DNA from: an uncultured Poribacteria bacterium
GTDB lineage: Bacteria > Poribacteria > WGA-4E > WGA-3G
Direction: 5' to 3'
NCBI GenBank assembly: GCA_958295855.1
Contig: OY282383.1
Location: forward strand, 5,270,329-5,334,328
DNA: 64,000 nt
Shown: positions 6,799-15,403 of the stretch, piece by piece
Layout of the letters: each line of letters begins with the position of its first letter
Numbering within the stretch: the stretch's first letter is position 1
Notes under the pieces: model-generated
What the model was told of the DNA's origin: nothing
Seen by the model: only the letters and a program-made list of their open reading frames with translations
Database searches by the model: none
Position numbers and translations under genes: made by a program

Positions 6799-8219
6799 CA
6801 GAAAGGGGTTCCGCGCGTCGTTAGCGAGCACCAACGCGCAGCAAACAGATGGTTAAAGAGCGCGTCCTGTGCTTCGGGGGTTTTAATCTGCTTTAACGCC
6901 AACGCCGCGTGGGAACGGACATATCGGTTCTCATCTGCCAGTTGCGCCACAAGGGTAGGCATTGCCGATTCAGCCATCGGTCCCAACTTGGCTAAGGCAC
7001 GAGCGGCGTTATCGCGAACCCAATAGTAGTCATCGCGCAGCCCGGTTGTCAACACTTGCACGGCTTCGGACAAGTCAATGTCGTCGGAAACCTGTTGCCC
7101 AATGAGTCCCAAACCTTCTGTCGCATGCCGGCGCACCCATTCAGAGGTATCCTGTGCTGCGCGCGTTAACGCAGGTATCGCTTCCTGTGCGGTTTTCCCC
7201 ATATCTGCCAAGGTATACGCTGCGCTTGCCCGAACTGAATCAGCGGTGGCTTGCAATGCGTCAATCAGCGTCGGCACGGCGGGTGCTCCGGTGAGGCTTA
7301 AGGCATACCCTGCATAGTTCCGGACAGATTCGGATGTGCCATACAACGCCTGCTTCAGCACCGGTATGGCATCAGCACCAACCCTCCCTAAGCGATAAGC
7401 AGCATTCAGACGTGTTCTTTCGTTGTCGCTCTGCAAATTTTCAATCAACGTATCCACCTCAGCATGCGGTACACCGTAGGTAGGCGAGCTCACCGCATCG
7501 CGGCCCTGTTTTCCATAGAACCACTTCCATAACGATTCCCACAATTCTGGGTGCTCGGATTCTTCGCCGTTGCCGCGGGCATTCCACTCGGCGGTGTCGC
7601 TTTTCCATGAAGGCGTTCGTGGTTCATCAAGTCGTGAAAAGAGAAACTTCAGCATGTACCGTTTCTTATGACTTCGATTCGGCATCGCGCGATGCCACAG
7701 ATCATAGTGGACAATCGTCACTGTGCCGGCTTCGCCACAGAGTGCGAGTTCTGGTTGTGCGTGCGCGCTTTCCCCGGTCTCGTAATACTGTGAGCCGGGT
7801 AACACAGCAGTAGCACCCATCTCCTCGGTGACATCCTGTGGATAATAGAACGCCATGGCCCAACGGCAGCGGTGTCGGCGAATCTGTTCGTCGCCTTCGT
7901 AGGTATCCTTATGAAAATTCTGTCCTTCACTGCCCTGTTGGTTGAAATGGCAGTATCGGTGTGAGTGCATCACATAGTTTTCACCGAGTACCCCCTGCAT
8001 TGCGCCGTGAACTACCGGCTGGTTAAAAATCTCCTGAATTTCAGGGATGAGCGGGAGCACATTGTTGCCCAGATTGCCTGTGTGTTCAAACATTGCGTCC
8101 AGTTGTTCGTAAATGTGCTGATGAAAACTGGGCGGGCAATCGGTTTTCACCTTGACGTACCCGTTGATGATGAAATCTTGTATCTGTTCATCAGTGAGTT
8201 GCAGTGCATGATTGTTCAT
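6798..8219 (-). CDS. phytanoyl-CoA dioxygenase (PhyH) domain fused to HEAT repeats
   Basis: 473 aa. Residues 1 to about 250 are a PhyH-type Fe(II)/2-oxoglutarate oxygenase: FHKD supplies His103 and Asp105, and the segment HYDLWHRAMPNRS...KRYMLKF supplies the distal His and the 2-oxoglutarate-binding Arg. From about residue 265 to the end are at least five HEAT/PBS-lyase-like repeats (TRLNAAYRLGRVG, VRASAAYTLADMG, VRRHATEGLGLIG, VRDNAARALAKLG, VRSHAALALKQIK). The fusion suggests the scaffold recruits a substrate or partner. SD GGAGG precedes the start by 9 nt. It follows three ABC transporter genes on the same strand and may act on the imported substrate. The last residues (about CSLTTRGTPF) run up to the 35-bp repeat and may be altered. 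Confidence 0.85.
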   Translation of the reverse strand: MNNHALQLTDEQIQDFIINGYVKVKTDCPPSFHQHIYEQLDAMFEHTGNLGNNVLPLIPEIQEIFNQPVVHGAMQGVLGENYVMHSHRYCHFNQQGSEGQNFHKDTYEGDEQIRRHRCRWAMAFYYPQDVTEEMGATAVLPGSQYYETGESAHAQPELALCGEAGTVTIVHYDLWHRAMPNRSHKKRYMLKFLFSRLDEPRTPSWKSDTAEWNARGNGEESEHPELWESLWKWFYGKQGRDAVSSPTYGVPHAEVDTLIENLQSDNERTRLNAAYRLGRVGADAIPVLKQALYGTSESVRNYAGYALSLTGAPAVPTLIDALQATADSVRASAAYTLADMGKTAQEAIPALTRAAQDTSEWVRRHATEGLGLIGQQVSDDIDLSEAVQVLTTGLRDDYYWVRDNAARALAKLGPMAESAMPTLVAQLADENRYVRSHAALALKQIKTPEAQDALFNHLFAARWCSLTTRGTPF

Positions 8220-8311
8220 GTATCCACGCCTCCTCTATTTGTTGTGATAAGTTTAACAGAAGTCAGAACGTAACACCGACACCCCATGGTTTCCGATGGT
8301 TTCCATAAGGC

Positions 8312-9553
8312 TTACTTTTTGACGGCTCCGAACGTGACTCCCCGAAGGAGATGGCTCCGCATCAAGAAGGTGAAAACCGCCACAGGTAGGAGAAAAACAA
8401 ACGTCCCCGCAGCGATTTTTCCCCAATCCATGCCAGTGGAACCGGTTGCACTCGTAATGGAAGGTGGCGCAGTCACGGATTTACCGCCGATTTCCGTGAG
8501 CACCAGGGCAAAGGCGAACTCGTTCCACGCTGTAATCAGGCAGAACACTGCGGTTGCAGCGATGCCTGTCACAGATTGCGGCAGAATTACCTTCAAAAAG
8601 GTTTGAAACCGAGAGTAGCCATCAACGAGTGCAGCATCCTCATACTCCTTGGGAATCTCATCAATAAAACCCTTCATGAGCCACACGGCAAACGAGACAT
8701 TAAAGGTAGTATAGAGCAAGATTAGGCCAAAGTGTGTATCGCGCAGCCCAAGCGCGCTATACATCAGGTAAATTGGAATGACGACAACGACAGGCGGAAG
8801 CATACGCGTACTGAGAATGAAAAAGAGCAGATCGTCCTTCCCTGCGATGTCGAAGCGGGAAAAAGCGTAAGCGGCGAGGGTACCGAGCCCTACGGCGAGA
8901 ATCGTGCTACCCCCACCGATGATAATGCTGTTGAGCAATTGATAGAAATACTTGGATCCGCCGTTTGCTAACGCAACGCACACCGCGATTGTTGCAAAAA
9001 TGATAGGCCCCACAAAGGCGAGACGCTGTTTTTCGCGACGGCCCCCAAAGGACCCTGATGCGGAATTGCCGTTTATTGCGGTGATACTTTTCTTCCACGG
9101 GACAAGCAGCAGATAAGCCGTAACGGTGCAGCCGATGAGTATCAAAAAATTGAAACGGGCATCCGCTTGGAGGCGGCTCTGCAGCGGCGGCATACTGAAA
9201 AAACTATACAGACAACTTAAAACAAAAATGATGTTCCAGACGAAACCGATGTTGCGGAGAGACAAGGCGCGAGGCACTGTAGGCTTAGCCACGGAAAAAA
9301 AGGCGAAGAGGAGTAACCCACCTAATACCTCTGCGATAAAAAGGTACGTTACACCGGGGACATTCTCTGAAGGCATTAACTTCTGATAGTTTTCCAGCGA
9401 GATGCTGAAAATGAACTTGGGGAGTTTGGTATTGATGTCGCCTGGGGCTTTCAGCGACGTTGCCAAAATCCAGTAAATCGGGAGGATATAGAGTATCACA
9501 GCGGCTGCGATAAACGTGATGATGAGGTAGTGTCCAAAGTTTTTCCGATTCAT
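8312..9553 (-). CDS. ABC sugar-type transporter permease, MalG-like
   Basis: Inner-membrane permease, 413 aa, longer than the usual 280 aa. It has the normal first helix (LIITFIAAAVILYILPIYW) and an inserted segment of about 120 residues with four hydrophobic helices (residues 60-190). The conserved MalG-like core follows, with the EAA loop EYEDAALVDGYSRFQTFLKVILPQS. The start is set at 9553 because GCAAGGAATAACGAA, part of a dispersed repeat, puts an AAGGA 8 nt before this ATG; the longer frame to 9595 runs through the repeat itself. Third gene of the binding protein - MalF - MalG set. No ATPase gene is in the window, so a shared ATPase encoded elsewhere is likely. Confidence 0.85.
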   Translation of the reverse strand: MNRKNFGHYLIITFIAAAVILYILPIYWILATSLKAPGDINTKLPKFIFSISLENYQKLMPSENVPGVTYLFIAEVLGGLLLFAFFSVAKPTVPRALSLRNIGFVWNIIFVLSCLYSFFSMPPLQSRLQADARFNFLILIGCTVTAYLLLVPWKKSITAINGNSASGSFGGRREKQRLAFVGPIIFATIAVCVALANGGSKYFYQLLNSIIIGGGSTILAVGLGTLAAYAFSRFDIAGKDDLLFFILSTRMLPPVVVVIPIYLMYSALGLRDTHFGLILLYTTFNVSFAVWLMKGFIDEIPKEYEDAALVDGYSRFQTFLKVILPQSVTGIAATAVFCLITAWNEFAFALVLTEIGGKSVTAPPSITSATGSTGMDWGKIAAGTFVFLLPVAVFTFLMRSHLLRGVTFGAVKK

Positions 9554-9554
9554 T

Positions 9555-9640
9555 TCGTTATTCCTTGCGGAGAATTCAGAATGCAAGACAGGCACAGCAA
9601 TGCACTATAGAGCTCGTCGGAGGTTTCTGACGCAAGGTTT
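9555..9640 (-). repeat. dispersed palindromic element (ATTCCTTGCGGAG type) at permease start
   Basis: Contains CGTTATTCCTTGCGGAG at one end and CTCGTCGGAGG toward the other. Related copies lie at 23249, 30426, 37697 and 63485. Read on the minus strand, it ends with AAGGAATAACGAA immediately before the permease ATG and so supplies its ribosome-binding site. Confidence 0.7.
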
Positions 9641-9702
9641 TATGTAGAAGCGATCTCCGAATCGCGACTTTCTTTGGTTTTTGACGCAATGATGGCGTAA
9701 TG

Positions 9703-10620
9703 CTATGCCTCTGCCTTCACGCGATTTAGATATTTTACGTAGATATTGCTCAGCGCGACGATAATAACCAGCAGCAGGTACGCCATAGCACACGCTTTGC
9801 CAGTGTTGTAGTTCCGAAACGCGAGTTTATAGAGGTTCATTGATACAGTCTCCGTAACGGTGCCTGGCCCCCCCTCACGTGTCAGCACATAGACGATGTC
9901 AAACATCTTAAAAGCATCCATTGTTCTGAATAGCAGGGCAATGAGCAGCAGTGGCGACACTAATGGCAAGGTAATCCATCGAAACTTGAACCATGCGGAG
10001 GCTCTGTCAACATCGGCGGCTTCATAGAGGTATTTTGGCACTGCACTCAACCCCGCTAAGGAGATCAGCATCATAAACGGCGACCACATCCATGTATCCA
10101 CAATCACAACGGCTAACATGGCAACCTTTGGATTGGTAGTCCATCCGATAGGCGATGTCAGCAGGGGGCTGAGGAAAAAGTTGAGCAGTCCGGCATTATC
10201 TGATGAGAGCATAAACCGCCAAAAGAGGCCGACTACCACGGGTGACAGCATCATCGGGAGTAGGAGTAACGTTGTAACAAAGCCTTTATACCGGAACTCA
10301 CGATTCAGTAGCAGGGCAAGCCCAAACCCAATTAAGAATTGGGCGGCCACCGCTAAGATGACGAAATAGGCGGTGGTTTGAAAATAACCCCACATCTCCG
10401 GATCTGCGAGGAGGCGTGTATAGTTACGAGTGCCGATAAATTTTGGGGCTGCGGGCATTGAGGCTTTGTAGCGATGGAAACTCAAGTACAGCGACCACAG
10501 CAGCGGAAAGATGTTCATCAAGATAAGCAACACCATGGTAGGCATGATAAATGCCATCTTCAATTGGTAATCGCTCATCCCACGTGAAGTTTCCATAAGA
10601 ACTTGGCGGTTGGTTCGCAT
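9703..10620 (-). CDS. ABC sugar-type transporter permease, MalF-like
   Basis: 305 aa, six predicted membrane helices. The first is FIMPTMVLLILMNIFPLLWSL. The EAA-type loop reads YEAADVDRASAWFKFRWITLPLVSPLL, where the ATPase would dock. Family: binding-protein-dependent transport inner-membrane component of carbohydrate importers. It lies 148 bp downstream of the binding-protein gene and about 150 bp upstream of the MalG-like gene, all on the minus strand. No clear Shine-Dalgarno at 10620; starts at Met9 or Met15 are possible. Confidence 0.87.
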   Translation of the reverse strand: MRTNRQVLMETSRGMSDYQLKMAFIMPTMVLLILMNIFPLLWSLYLSFHRYKASMPAAPKFIGTRNYTRLLADPEMWGYFQTTAYFVILAVAAQFLIGFGLALLLNREFRYKGFVTTLLLLPMMLSPVVVGLFWRFMLSSDNAGLLNFFLSPLLTSPIGWTTNPKVAMLAVVIVDTWMWSPFMMLISLAGLSAVPKYLYEAADVDRASAWFKFRWITLPLVSPLLLIALLFRTMDAFKMFDIVYVLTREGGPGTVTETVSMNLYKLAFRNYNTGKACAMAYLLLVIIVALSNIYVKYLNRVKAEA

Positions 10621-10768
10621 ATTTTTATCGAAGCGGACAGGCCCAGGCTAAAAGCACGTTGCATCGGTAGGCGCGGTTTCTAACCGCGCCCTCTTATCAA
10701 ATATCAAAGGGGTGAAGGCTGGAAGGGAGACAGGCACGCCCTTTCAATCTTCCAATCTTTACGAATCT

Positions 10769-12085
10769 TCACTCGTCGTAGTAGCCGGCCTCCTCGAAGA
10801 TTTCCTCATGTTTCCGTGCGATGGTATCGAGAGCCTCCTTCGCAGATTTAATTTTGGAGATAGCTTCATTCCAATTCGTCTGGCAGACCTCTAACAGTTC
10901 GGCATATTCCGGTACTGCCCAGAAATCTCGCAGGTAGGGGAAGCTGGCGGCGAACGCCTCGTTAAAGGGTGTTACCATTTTGAACGCGTCCGATTCCAAT
11001 ACCGCTTTATGGGGTGTGAATCCGCCCAGTTTTGCCCATTTTTCCTGAACCTGTTTCTGCATAAACCACTTCATGTACTGCTTGGCAATATCCTGATTTT
11101 TAGAATAGGCAGAAATGGACATGCCCTGGCCGCCGATGCTGATATAGTGTCCTTCTGGGCCGGCGGGTGCCATAAAGAACCCACTCTTGTCGTGAGAGAC
11201 AGGATTCGTTTCAGGATTAACTACCCCCGGAAAAAAGGCGAAATAATTCATTCCCATCGCAACTTTTCCTGCGGTGTAGGCGTTGAGCGTCTCCAACCAG
11301 TAGTAGTTCGGCGCATCGGGTGGGGCAAACTGGAGCAGGTCTGTGTAAAATTCAAGTGCCTTGACAGCATTGTCAGAGTTAATATGCCCGTTCACTTTGT
11401 ATGTTTCCGCGTCGCCGTAGGCCCCGCCGAAGCTCCACATCACCTGTTGGAACCCCATTGTGATGCCGTCGTATTCCTTGCTATACCATGTTGCGATGCC
11501 GTAGAGGTCTTGCTCCGGCCGCGTAAAGAATTCTGCGATATCGCGAAGTTGGGCATAAGTTTTCGGCGGTGCGAGGGCGTAGCCGTATTTCGCTTGGAAT
11601 GCCTGCATCTCTTTTGGAGCTTCAAACAGGTCTTTCCTATAGACGTAACCGGCGGCATCCACCTGGGCCGGCAAAGCCCAATACTTTCCGCTGCCTTTGG
11701 GATATTCCGCAAATGCTGTCATCGCGGGGCCATAGATAGAATTGACATCGATATTGGCATTAATCCACTCAGTCATGTCAATATAGTGGCGGCCTACGGA
11801 ATTTCTACCCAGCCATTGGCTATCGCCGATGACGATGTCGTACAGGTCGCTTTTTCCAACGAAGGCTGTGAACACCTTGTCTTGGAAGTTTGGCCACGGA
11901 ATCTGGACAACATCGACCGCGATGCCCGTTTCGGCGGTAAAATCTTTGGAGAGTTCTTGTAGGTAGTTGGCAGGATCCCATTCTGCCCAGACAATCGTTA
12001 AGGCTTTCTGTGCGTTGGCGGGTATGCTAACGCACGCCAGGGCAGCTATCAGCACTACAATAAGACTTGTATGAACGTTTTTCAT
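10769..12085 (-). CDS. ABC transporter substrate-binding protein, family 1
   Basis: 438 aa periplasmic or surface binding protein. Signal peptide: MKN, a hydrophobic stretch LIVVLIAALACVSI and a likely signal peptidase I site after PANA|Q. There is no lipobox. The body has the family 1 pattern (LTIVWAEWDP, FTAETGIAVDVVQIPW, YDIVIGDSQWLG, RKDLFEAP, GISISAYSKNQ-like segment). AAAAGGAG precedes the ATG by about 9 nt. First gene of the transporter operon. The ligand cannot be read from sequence; sugars or sugar derivatives are usual for the family. Confidence 0.88.
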   Translation of the reverse strand: MKNVHTSLIVVLIAALACVSIPANAQKALTIVWAEWDPANYLQELSKDFTAETGIAVDVVQIPWPNFQDKVFTAFVGKSDLYDIVIGDSQWLGRNSVGRHYIDMTEWINANIDVNSIYGPAMTAFAEYPKGSGKYWALPAQVDAAGYVYRKDLFEAPKEMQAFQAKYGYALAPPKTYAQLRDIAEFFTRPEQDLYGIATWYSKEYDGITMGFQQVMWSFGGAYGDAETYKVNGHINSDNAVKALEFYTDLLQFAPPDAPNYYWLETLNAYTAGKVAMGMNYFAFFPGVVNPETNPVSHDKSGFFMAPAGPEGHYISIGGQGMSISAYSKNQDIAKQYMKWFMQKQVQEKWAKLGGFTPHKAVLESDAFKMVTPFNEAFAASFPYLRDFWAVPEYAELLEVCQTNWNEAISKIKSAKEALDTIARKHEEIFEEAGYYDE

Positions 12086-12208
12086 GTTTTATTCTCCTTT
12101 TAGAAGCCATGCATGTTATCAGCACCGGTAAAAACCACGTTGTGCGCGAAAAGTGAACCAAAAACATTAAACGCGGTTCGGTGCTATAACTTATTCTGAT
12201 GTTACAGC

Positions 12209-12236
12209 ATTATAGCACACGACAAAATTTTTGCAA
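12209..12236 (-). promoter_or_regulatory. possible promoter of the transporter operon
   Basis: Minus-strand TATAAT (12209-12214) with TTGCAA (12231-12236) 16 nt upstream. The -35 would lie inside the Rpn leader repeat of copy C, so the inserted Rpn unit may have changed this promoter. Confidence 0.4.
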
Positions 12237-12317
12237 GAAAATTAAATTGCTTGAAAACCGGCCGTTTTTTTAACTTGTAAAGCGCCTCTTGACATCCTAC
12301 AATAAATAATATATAAT
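12224..12317 (+). promoter_or_regulatory. conserved leader and promoter of rpn I-C
   Basis: Third copy of the leader, starting abruptly at AAATTTTTGCAAG after non-homologous DNA. TTGACA (12289-12294), 17 nt, TATAAT (12312-12317), 7 nt to the ATG at 12325. Confidence 0.85.
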
Positions 12318-12324
12318 TACGCCT

Positions 12325-13266
12325 ATGGACAACCATCGAGATGAAAAACAAACTGCATCTGGCGAAATTATTTTACCGCATCAGCAATTTGACATCGTTG
12401 CCAAAGACCCGTTCTACGTGTTTCCAGAGGACATGCTGCGCTTCCTGATGGATAGGCTTGACTTTGAGTTCATTGAACATGTTGATAGCAACTTAACCAC
12501 AGTCGAAGTCCGGCACATGGACATCTTGATAAAGGTGATGCTTGAGGGGCAGCCGGTTTTGATACATTGCGAGATCCAGACAGACGATAGTGTACAGCCG
12601 AACATGGTTCGCCGCAATGTCGGATACCTCGGCAGATGTTATGAGAAATATGGGCTGCCGATCTATTCTTTCGTGCTTTATCTCCGGTCGACAGCTGGCC
12701 ATAGGGACCCGGGCGGGTATTTCCAAAATGTGCCGGGGCACCGTTTCATTGTAGAGTATGAGGTGATTCGGTTGAACGAGGTTGATGGTGCGTCAATTCT
12801 TGAGGCCCGGCAGCCGGGTTTGATGCCGTTTACACCTTTGATGAAACCTCCTGCCGGTATGTCAGGGCTTGAGTGGACGCGGCATTGTGCTGCGGTAACG
12901 CAGTCGTTGCCGGTAGATTCGGCGGTGCGGAATAATTTAGTGGTAGAGTTATGGGTAATGAGCGGTTTGGCGCATGAGCGTCCACACCTCTTAACATTCA
13001 TTCCGGAGGTTATTGTGCGAGAGTCATCAGTTTACCAAATGATTATTGAACGCGGGAAGCAACTGGGCGCGAAGGAAAGTACTATTGCGATCATCTTAGA
13101 CCTACTTGATGTGCGTTTCGATGTGAGTACCGCACCCGACTTGACTTCTTTGCTTGAAGCAATTGACGATTTACAACAACTCAGGCACCTGGTTCACGCA
13201 GCTTTCGAGGCGGAGCACTTGGAGAATTTCCTCCACGCGTTGCAAACTGCGCGGCCTGGTGCTTAA
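12325..13266 (+). CDS. Rpn-like PD-(D/E)XK nuclease, family I copy C
   Basis: 313 aa, near-identical to copy A, with the same short linker (RGKQLGAK) and the ALQTARPGA end. Candidate active-site residues E61, D66 and E83-x-Q85 are kept. Internal GTG at 13015 (residue 231) after CCGGAGG. First gene of the second array, which lies in the same orientation as the first, about 9 kb away across the transporter operon. Confidence 0.88.
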   Translation: MDNHRDEKQTASGEIILPHQQFDIVAKDPFYVFPEDMLRFLMDRLDFEFIEHVDSNLTTVEVRHMDILIKVMLEGQPVLIHCEIQTDDSVQPNMVRRNVGYLGRCYEKYGLPIYSFVLYLRSTAGHRDPGGYFQNVPGHRFIVEYEVIRLNEVDGASILEARQPGLMPFTPLMKPPAGMSGLEWTRHCAAVTQSLPVDSAVRNNLVVELWVMSGLAHERPHLLTFIPEVIVRESSVYQMIIERGKQLGAKESTIAIILDLLDVRFDVSTAPDLTSLLEAIDDLQQLRHLVHAAFEAEHLENFLHALQTARPGA

Positions 13267-13309
13267 TCTGTATTGAAGTCGGGTGCAGGTGTTGCTTCCG
13301 GAGGTTATT

Positions 13310-13561
13310 GTGCGAGAGTCATCAGTTTACCAAATGATTATTGAACGCGGGAAGCAACTGGGCGCGAAGGAAAGTGCTATTGCGCACATCTTACATCTAC
13401 TTAATCTACGTTTTGATGTGAGTCCCGCACCCGACTTGACTTCTTCGCTTGAAGCAATTGACGATTTACAACAACTCAGGCACCTGTTTGACGAAGCTTT
13501 CGAGGCGGAGCACTTGGAGAATTTTATCCGCGCAGTGCAAACCGCGCGGCATGGTGCTTGA
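13310..13561 (+). CDS. orphan tail of Rpn family I
   Basis: 83 aa, GTG at 13310, CCGGAGG 6 nt upstream. MRESSVYQMIIERGKQLGAK, then LLNLRFDVSPAP, LEAIDDLQQL, LENFIRAVQ. No IEQG repeat unit at all, the shortest linker of the set. Confidence 0.8.
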   Translation: MRESSVYQMIIERGKQLGAKESAIAHILHLLNLRFDVSPAPDLTSSLEAIDDLQQLRHLFDEAFEAEHLENFIRAVQTARHGA

Positions 13562-13573
13562 CCGGAGGCTATT

Positions 13574-13837
13574 GTGCGAGAGTCCTCAGTTTACCAAATG
13601 ATTATTGAACGCGGCATTGAACAAGGGCGGCAACTGGGCGCGAAGGAAAGTACTATTGCGTGCATCTTAGCCATACTTGATGCGCGTTTCGATGTGAATA
13701 CCGTACCCAATTTGGCTTCTTTGCTTGAAACAATTGACGATTTGCAACAACTCAGGCGCCTGTTTCACGAAGCTTTAGCGGTGGAGCACTTGGAGAATTT
13801 TATCCACGCATTGCAAACTGCGCGGCATGGTGCTTAA
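13574..13837 (+). CDS. orphan tail of Rpn family I
   Basis: 87 aa, GTG at 13574, 12 nt after the previous stop, with CCGGAGG in the gap. MRESSVYQMIIERG, IEQG, RQLGAKEST, LLETIDDLQQL, LENFIHALQ. Likely translated by coupling to the preceding tail. Confidence 0.8.
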   Translation: MRESSVYQMIIERGIEQGRQLGAKESTIACILAILDARFDVNTVPNLASLLETIDDLQQLRRLFHEALAVEHLENFIHALQTARHGA

Positions 13838-13869
13838 TCTGTATTGAAGTCGGGTGCAGGTGTTGCTTC

Positions 13870-13903
13870 CGGAGGTTATTGTGCGCGAGTCCTCAGTTTA
13901 CCA
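13870..13903 (+). pseudogene. truncated orphan tail start
   Basis: CCGGAGG, GTG (13881) and codons for RESSVYQ, cut at the leader of copy D. It is the same junction as at 4878. Confidence 0.8.
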
Positions 13904-13998
13904 AAAAATTTTTGCAAGAAAATTAAATTGCTTGAAAACCGGCCGTTTTTTTAACTTGTAAAGCGCCTCTTGACATCCTACAATAAATAATATATAAT
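13903..13998 (+). promoter_or_regulatory. conserved leader and promoter of rpn I-D
   Basis: Fourth leader copy. TTGACA (13970-13975), 17 nt, TATAAT (13993-13998), 7 nt to the ATG at 14006. Confidence 0.85.
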
Positions 13999-14005
13999 TA
14001 CGCCT

Positions 14006-15043
14006 ATGGAAAACCATCGAGATGAAAAACAAAATGCATCTGGCGAAATTATTTTACCGCATCAGCAATTTGACATCGTTGCCAAAGACCCGTTCTACGT
14101 GTTTCCAGAGGACATGCTGCGCTTCCTGATGGATAGGCTTGACTTTGAGTTCCTTGAACATGTTGATAGCAACTTAGCCACAGTCGAAGTCCGCCACATG
14201 GACATCTTGATAAAGGTGATGCTTGAGGGGCAGCCGGTTTTGATACATTGCGAGATCCAGACAGACGATAGTGTACAGCCGAACATGGTGCGCCGCAATG
14301 TCGGATACCTCGGCAGATGTTATGAGAAATATGGGCTGCCGATCTATTCTTTCGTGCTTTACCTCCGGTCGACAGCTGGCCATAGGGACCCGGGCGGGTA
14401 TTTCCAAAATGTGCCGGGGCACCGTTTCATTGTAGAGTATGAGGTGATTCGGTTGAACGAGGTTGATGGCGCGTCAATTCTTGAGTCACAGCAGCCGGGT
14501 TTGATGCCGTTTACACCTTTGATGAAACCTCCTGCCGGTATGTCAGGGCTTGAGTGGACGCGGCATTGTGCTGCGGTAACGCAGTCGTTGCCGGTAGATG
14601 CGGGGGTGCGGAATAATTTAGTGGTAGAGTTATGGGTAATGAGCGGTTTGGCGCATGAGCGTCCACACCTCTTAACATTCATTCCGGAGGATATTGTGAA
14701 CGAGTCATCTGTTTATCAAATGATTATTGAACGCGGCGTAGAACAAGGCATTGAACAAGGCATTGAACAAGGCATTGAACAAGGGCGGCAACTAGGCATT
14801 GAACAAGGCATTGAACAAGGCACTGAACAAGGGAAGCAACTGGGCGCGAAGGAAAGTACTATTGCGATCATCTTAGACCTACTTGATGTGCGTTTCGATG
14901 TGAGTACCGCACCCGACTTGACTTCTTTGCTTGAAGCAATTGACGATTTGGAACAACTCAGGCGCCTGGTTCACGAAGCTTTAGCGGTGGAGCGCTTGGA
15001 GAATTTTATCCGCGTATTGCAAACCAAGCAGCATGGTGCTTGA
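14006..15043 (+). CDS. Rpn-like PD-(D/E)XK nuclease, family I copy D, long linker
   Basis: 345 aa, the longest family I protein. The first 230 residues match the other copies (E61, D66, E83-x-Q85). The internal start is GTG 14696 (residue 231) after GGAGG. The linker is expanded to seven or more xEQG units (VEQG, IEQG repeats, TEQG) encoded by 12-nt repeats, so length differences between copies arise in this repeat. Tail LLDVRFDVSTAP, LLEAIDDLEQL, LENFIRVLQ. The stop is followed by the CCGGAGG-GTG of a tail gene. Confidence 0.88.
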   Translation: MENHRDEKQNASGEIILPHQQFDIVAKDPFYVFPEDMLRFLMDRLDFEFLEHVDSNLATVEVRHMDILIKVMLEGQPVLIHCEIQTDDSVQPNMVRRNVGYLGRCYEKYGLPIYSFVLYLRSTAGHRDPGGYFQNVPGHRFIVEYEVIRLNEVDGASILESQQPGLMPFTPLMKPPAGMSGLEWTRHCAAVTQSLPVDAGVRNNLVVELWVMSGLAHERPHLLTFIPEDIVNESSVYQMIIERGVEQGIEQGIEQGIEQGRQLGIEQGIEQGTEQGKQLGAKESTIAIILDLLDVRFDVSTAPDLTSLLEAIDDLEQLRRLVHEALAVERLENFIRVLQTKQHGA

Positions 15044-15055
15044 CCGGAGGTTATT

Positions 15056-15403
15056 GTGCGCGAGTCCTCAGTTTACCAAATGATTATTGAACGCGGCATT
15101 GAACATGGGCGCGTAGAAAGTGTCGAAAAAGCATTTGAACAAGCATTTGAACAAGGCTTTGAACAAGGCTTTGAACAAGGCTTTGAACAAGGGCGGCACC
15201 TGGGCGCGAAGGAAAATGCTATTGCGTGCATCTTAGCCATACTTGATGCGCGTTTCGATGTGAATACCGCACCCATCTTGACTTCTTTGCTTGAAACAAT
15301 TGACGATTTGCAACAACTCAGGCACCTGTTTGACGAAGCTTTAGCGGTGGAGCACTTGGAGAATTTTATCCGCGTATTGCAAACCGAGCAGTATGGTGCT
15401 TGA
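15056..15403 (+). CDS. orphan tail of Rpn family I with FEQG repeats
   Basis: 115 aa, GTG at 15056, CCGGAGG upstream. Same plan as the tail at 5947-6318 (RVESVEKAFEQ insert and FEQG repeats) but with fewer FEQG units. This shows repeat-number change between copies. Confidence 0.8.
   Translation: MRESSVYQMIIERGIEHGRVESVEKAFEQAFEQGFEQGFEQGFEQGRHLGAKENAIACILAILDARFDVNTAPILTSLLETIDDLQQLRHLFDEALAVEHLENFIRVLQTEQYGA

Noticed and set aside
11009..11962. Long plus-strand open frame over the binding-protein gene
   Set aside because: Antisense to a clear substrate-binding protein with signal peptide; no Shine-Dalgarno or family match.
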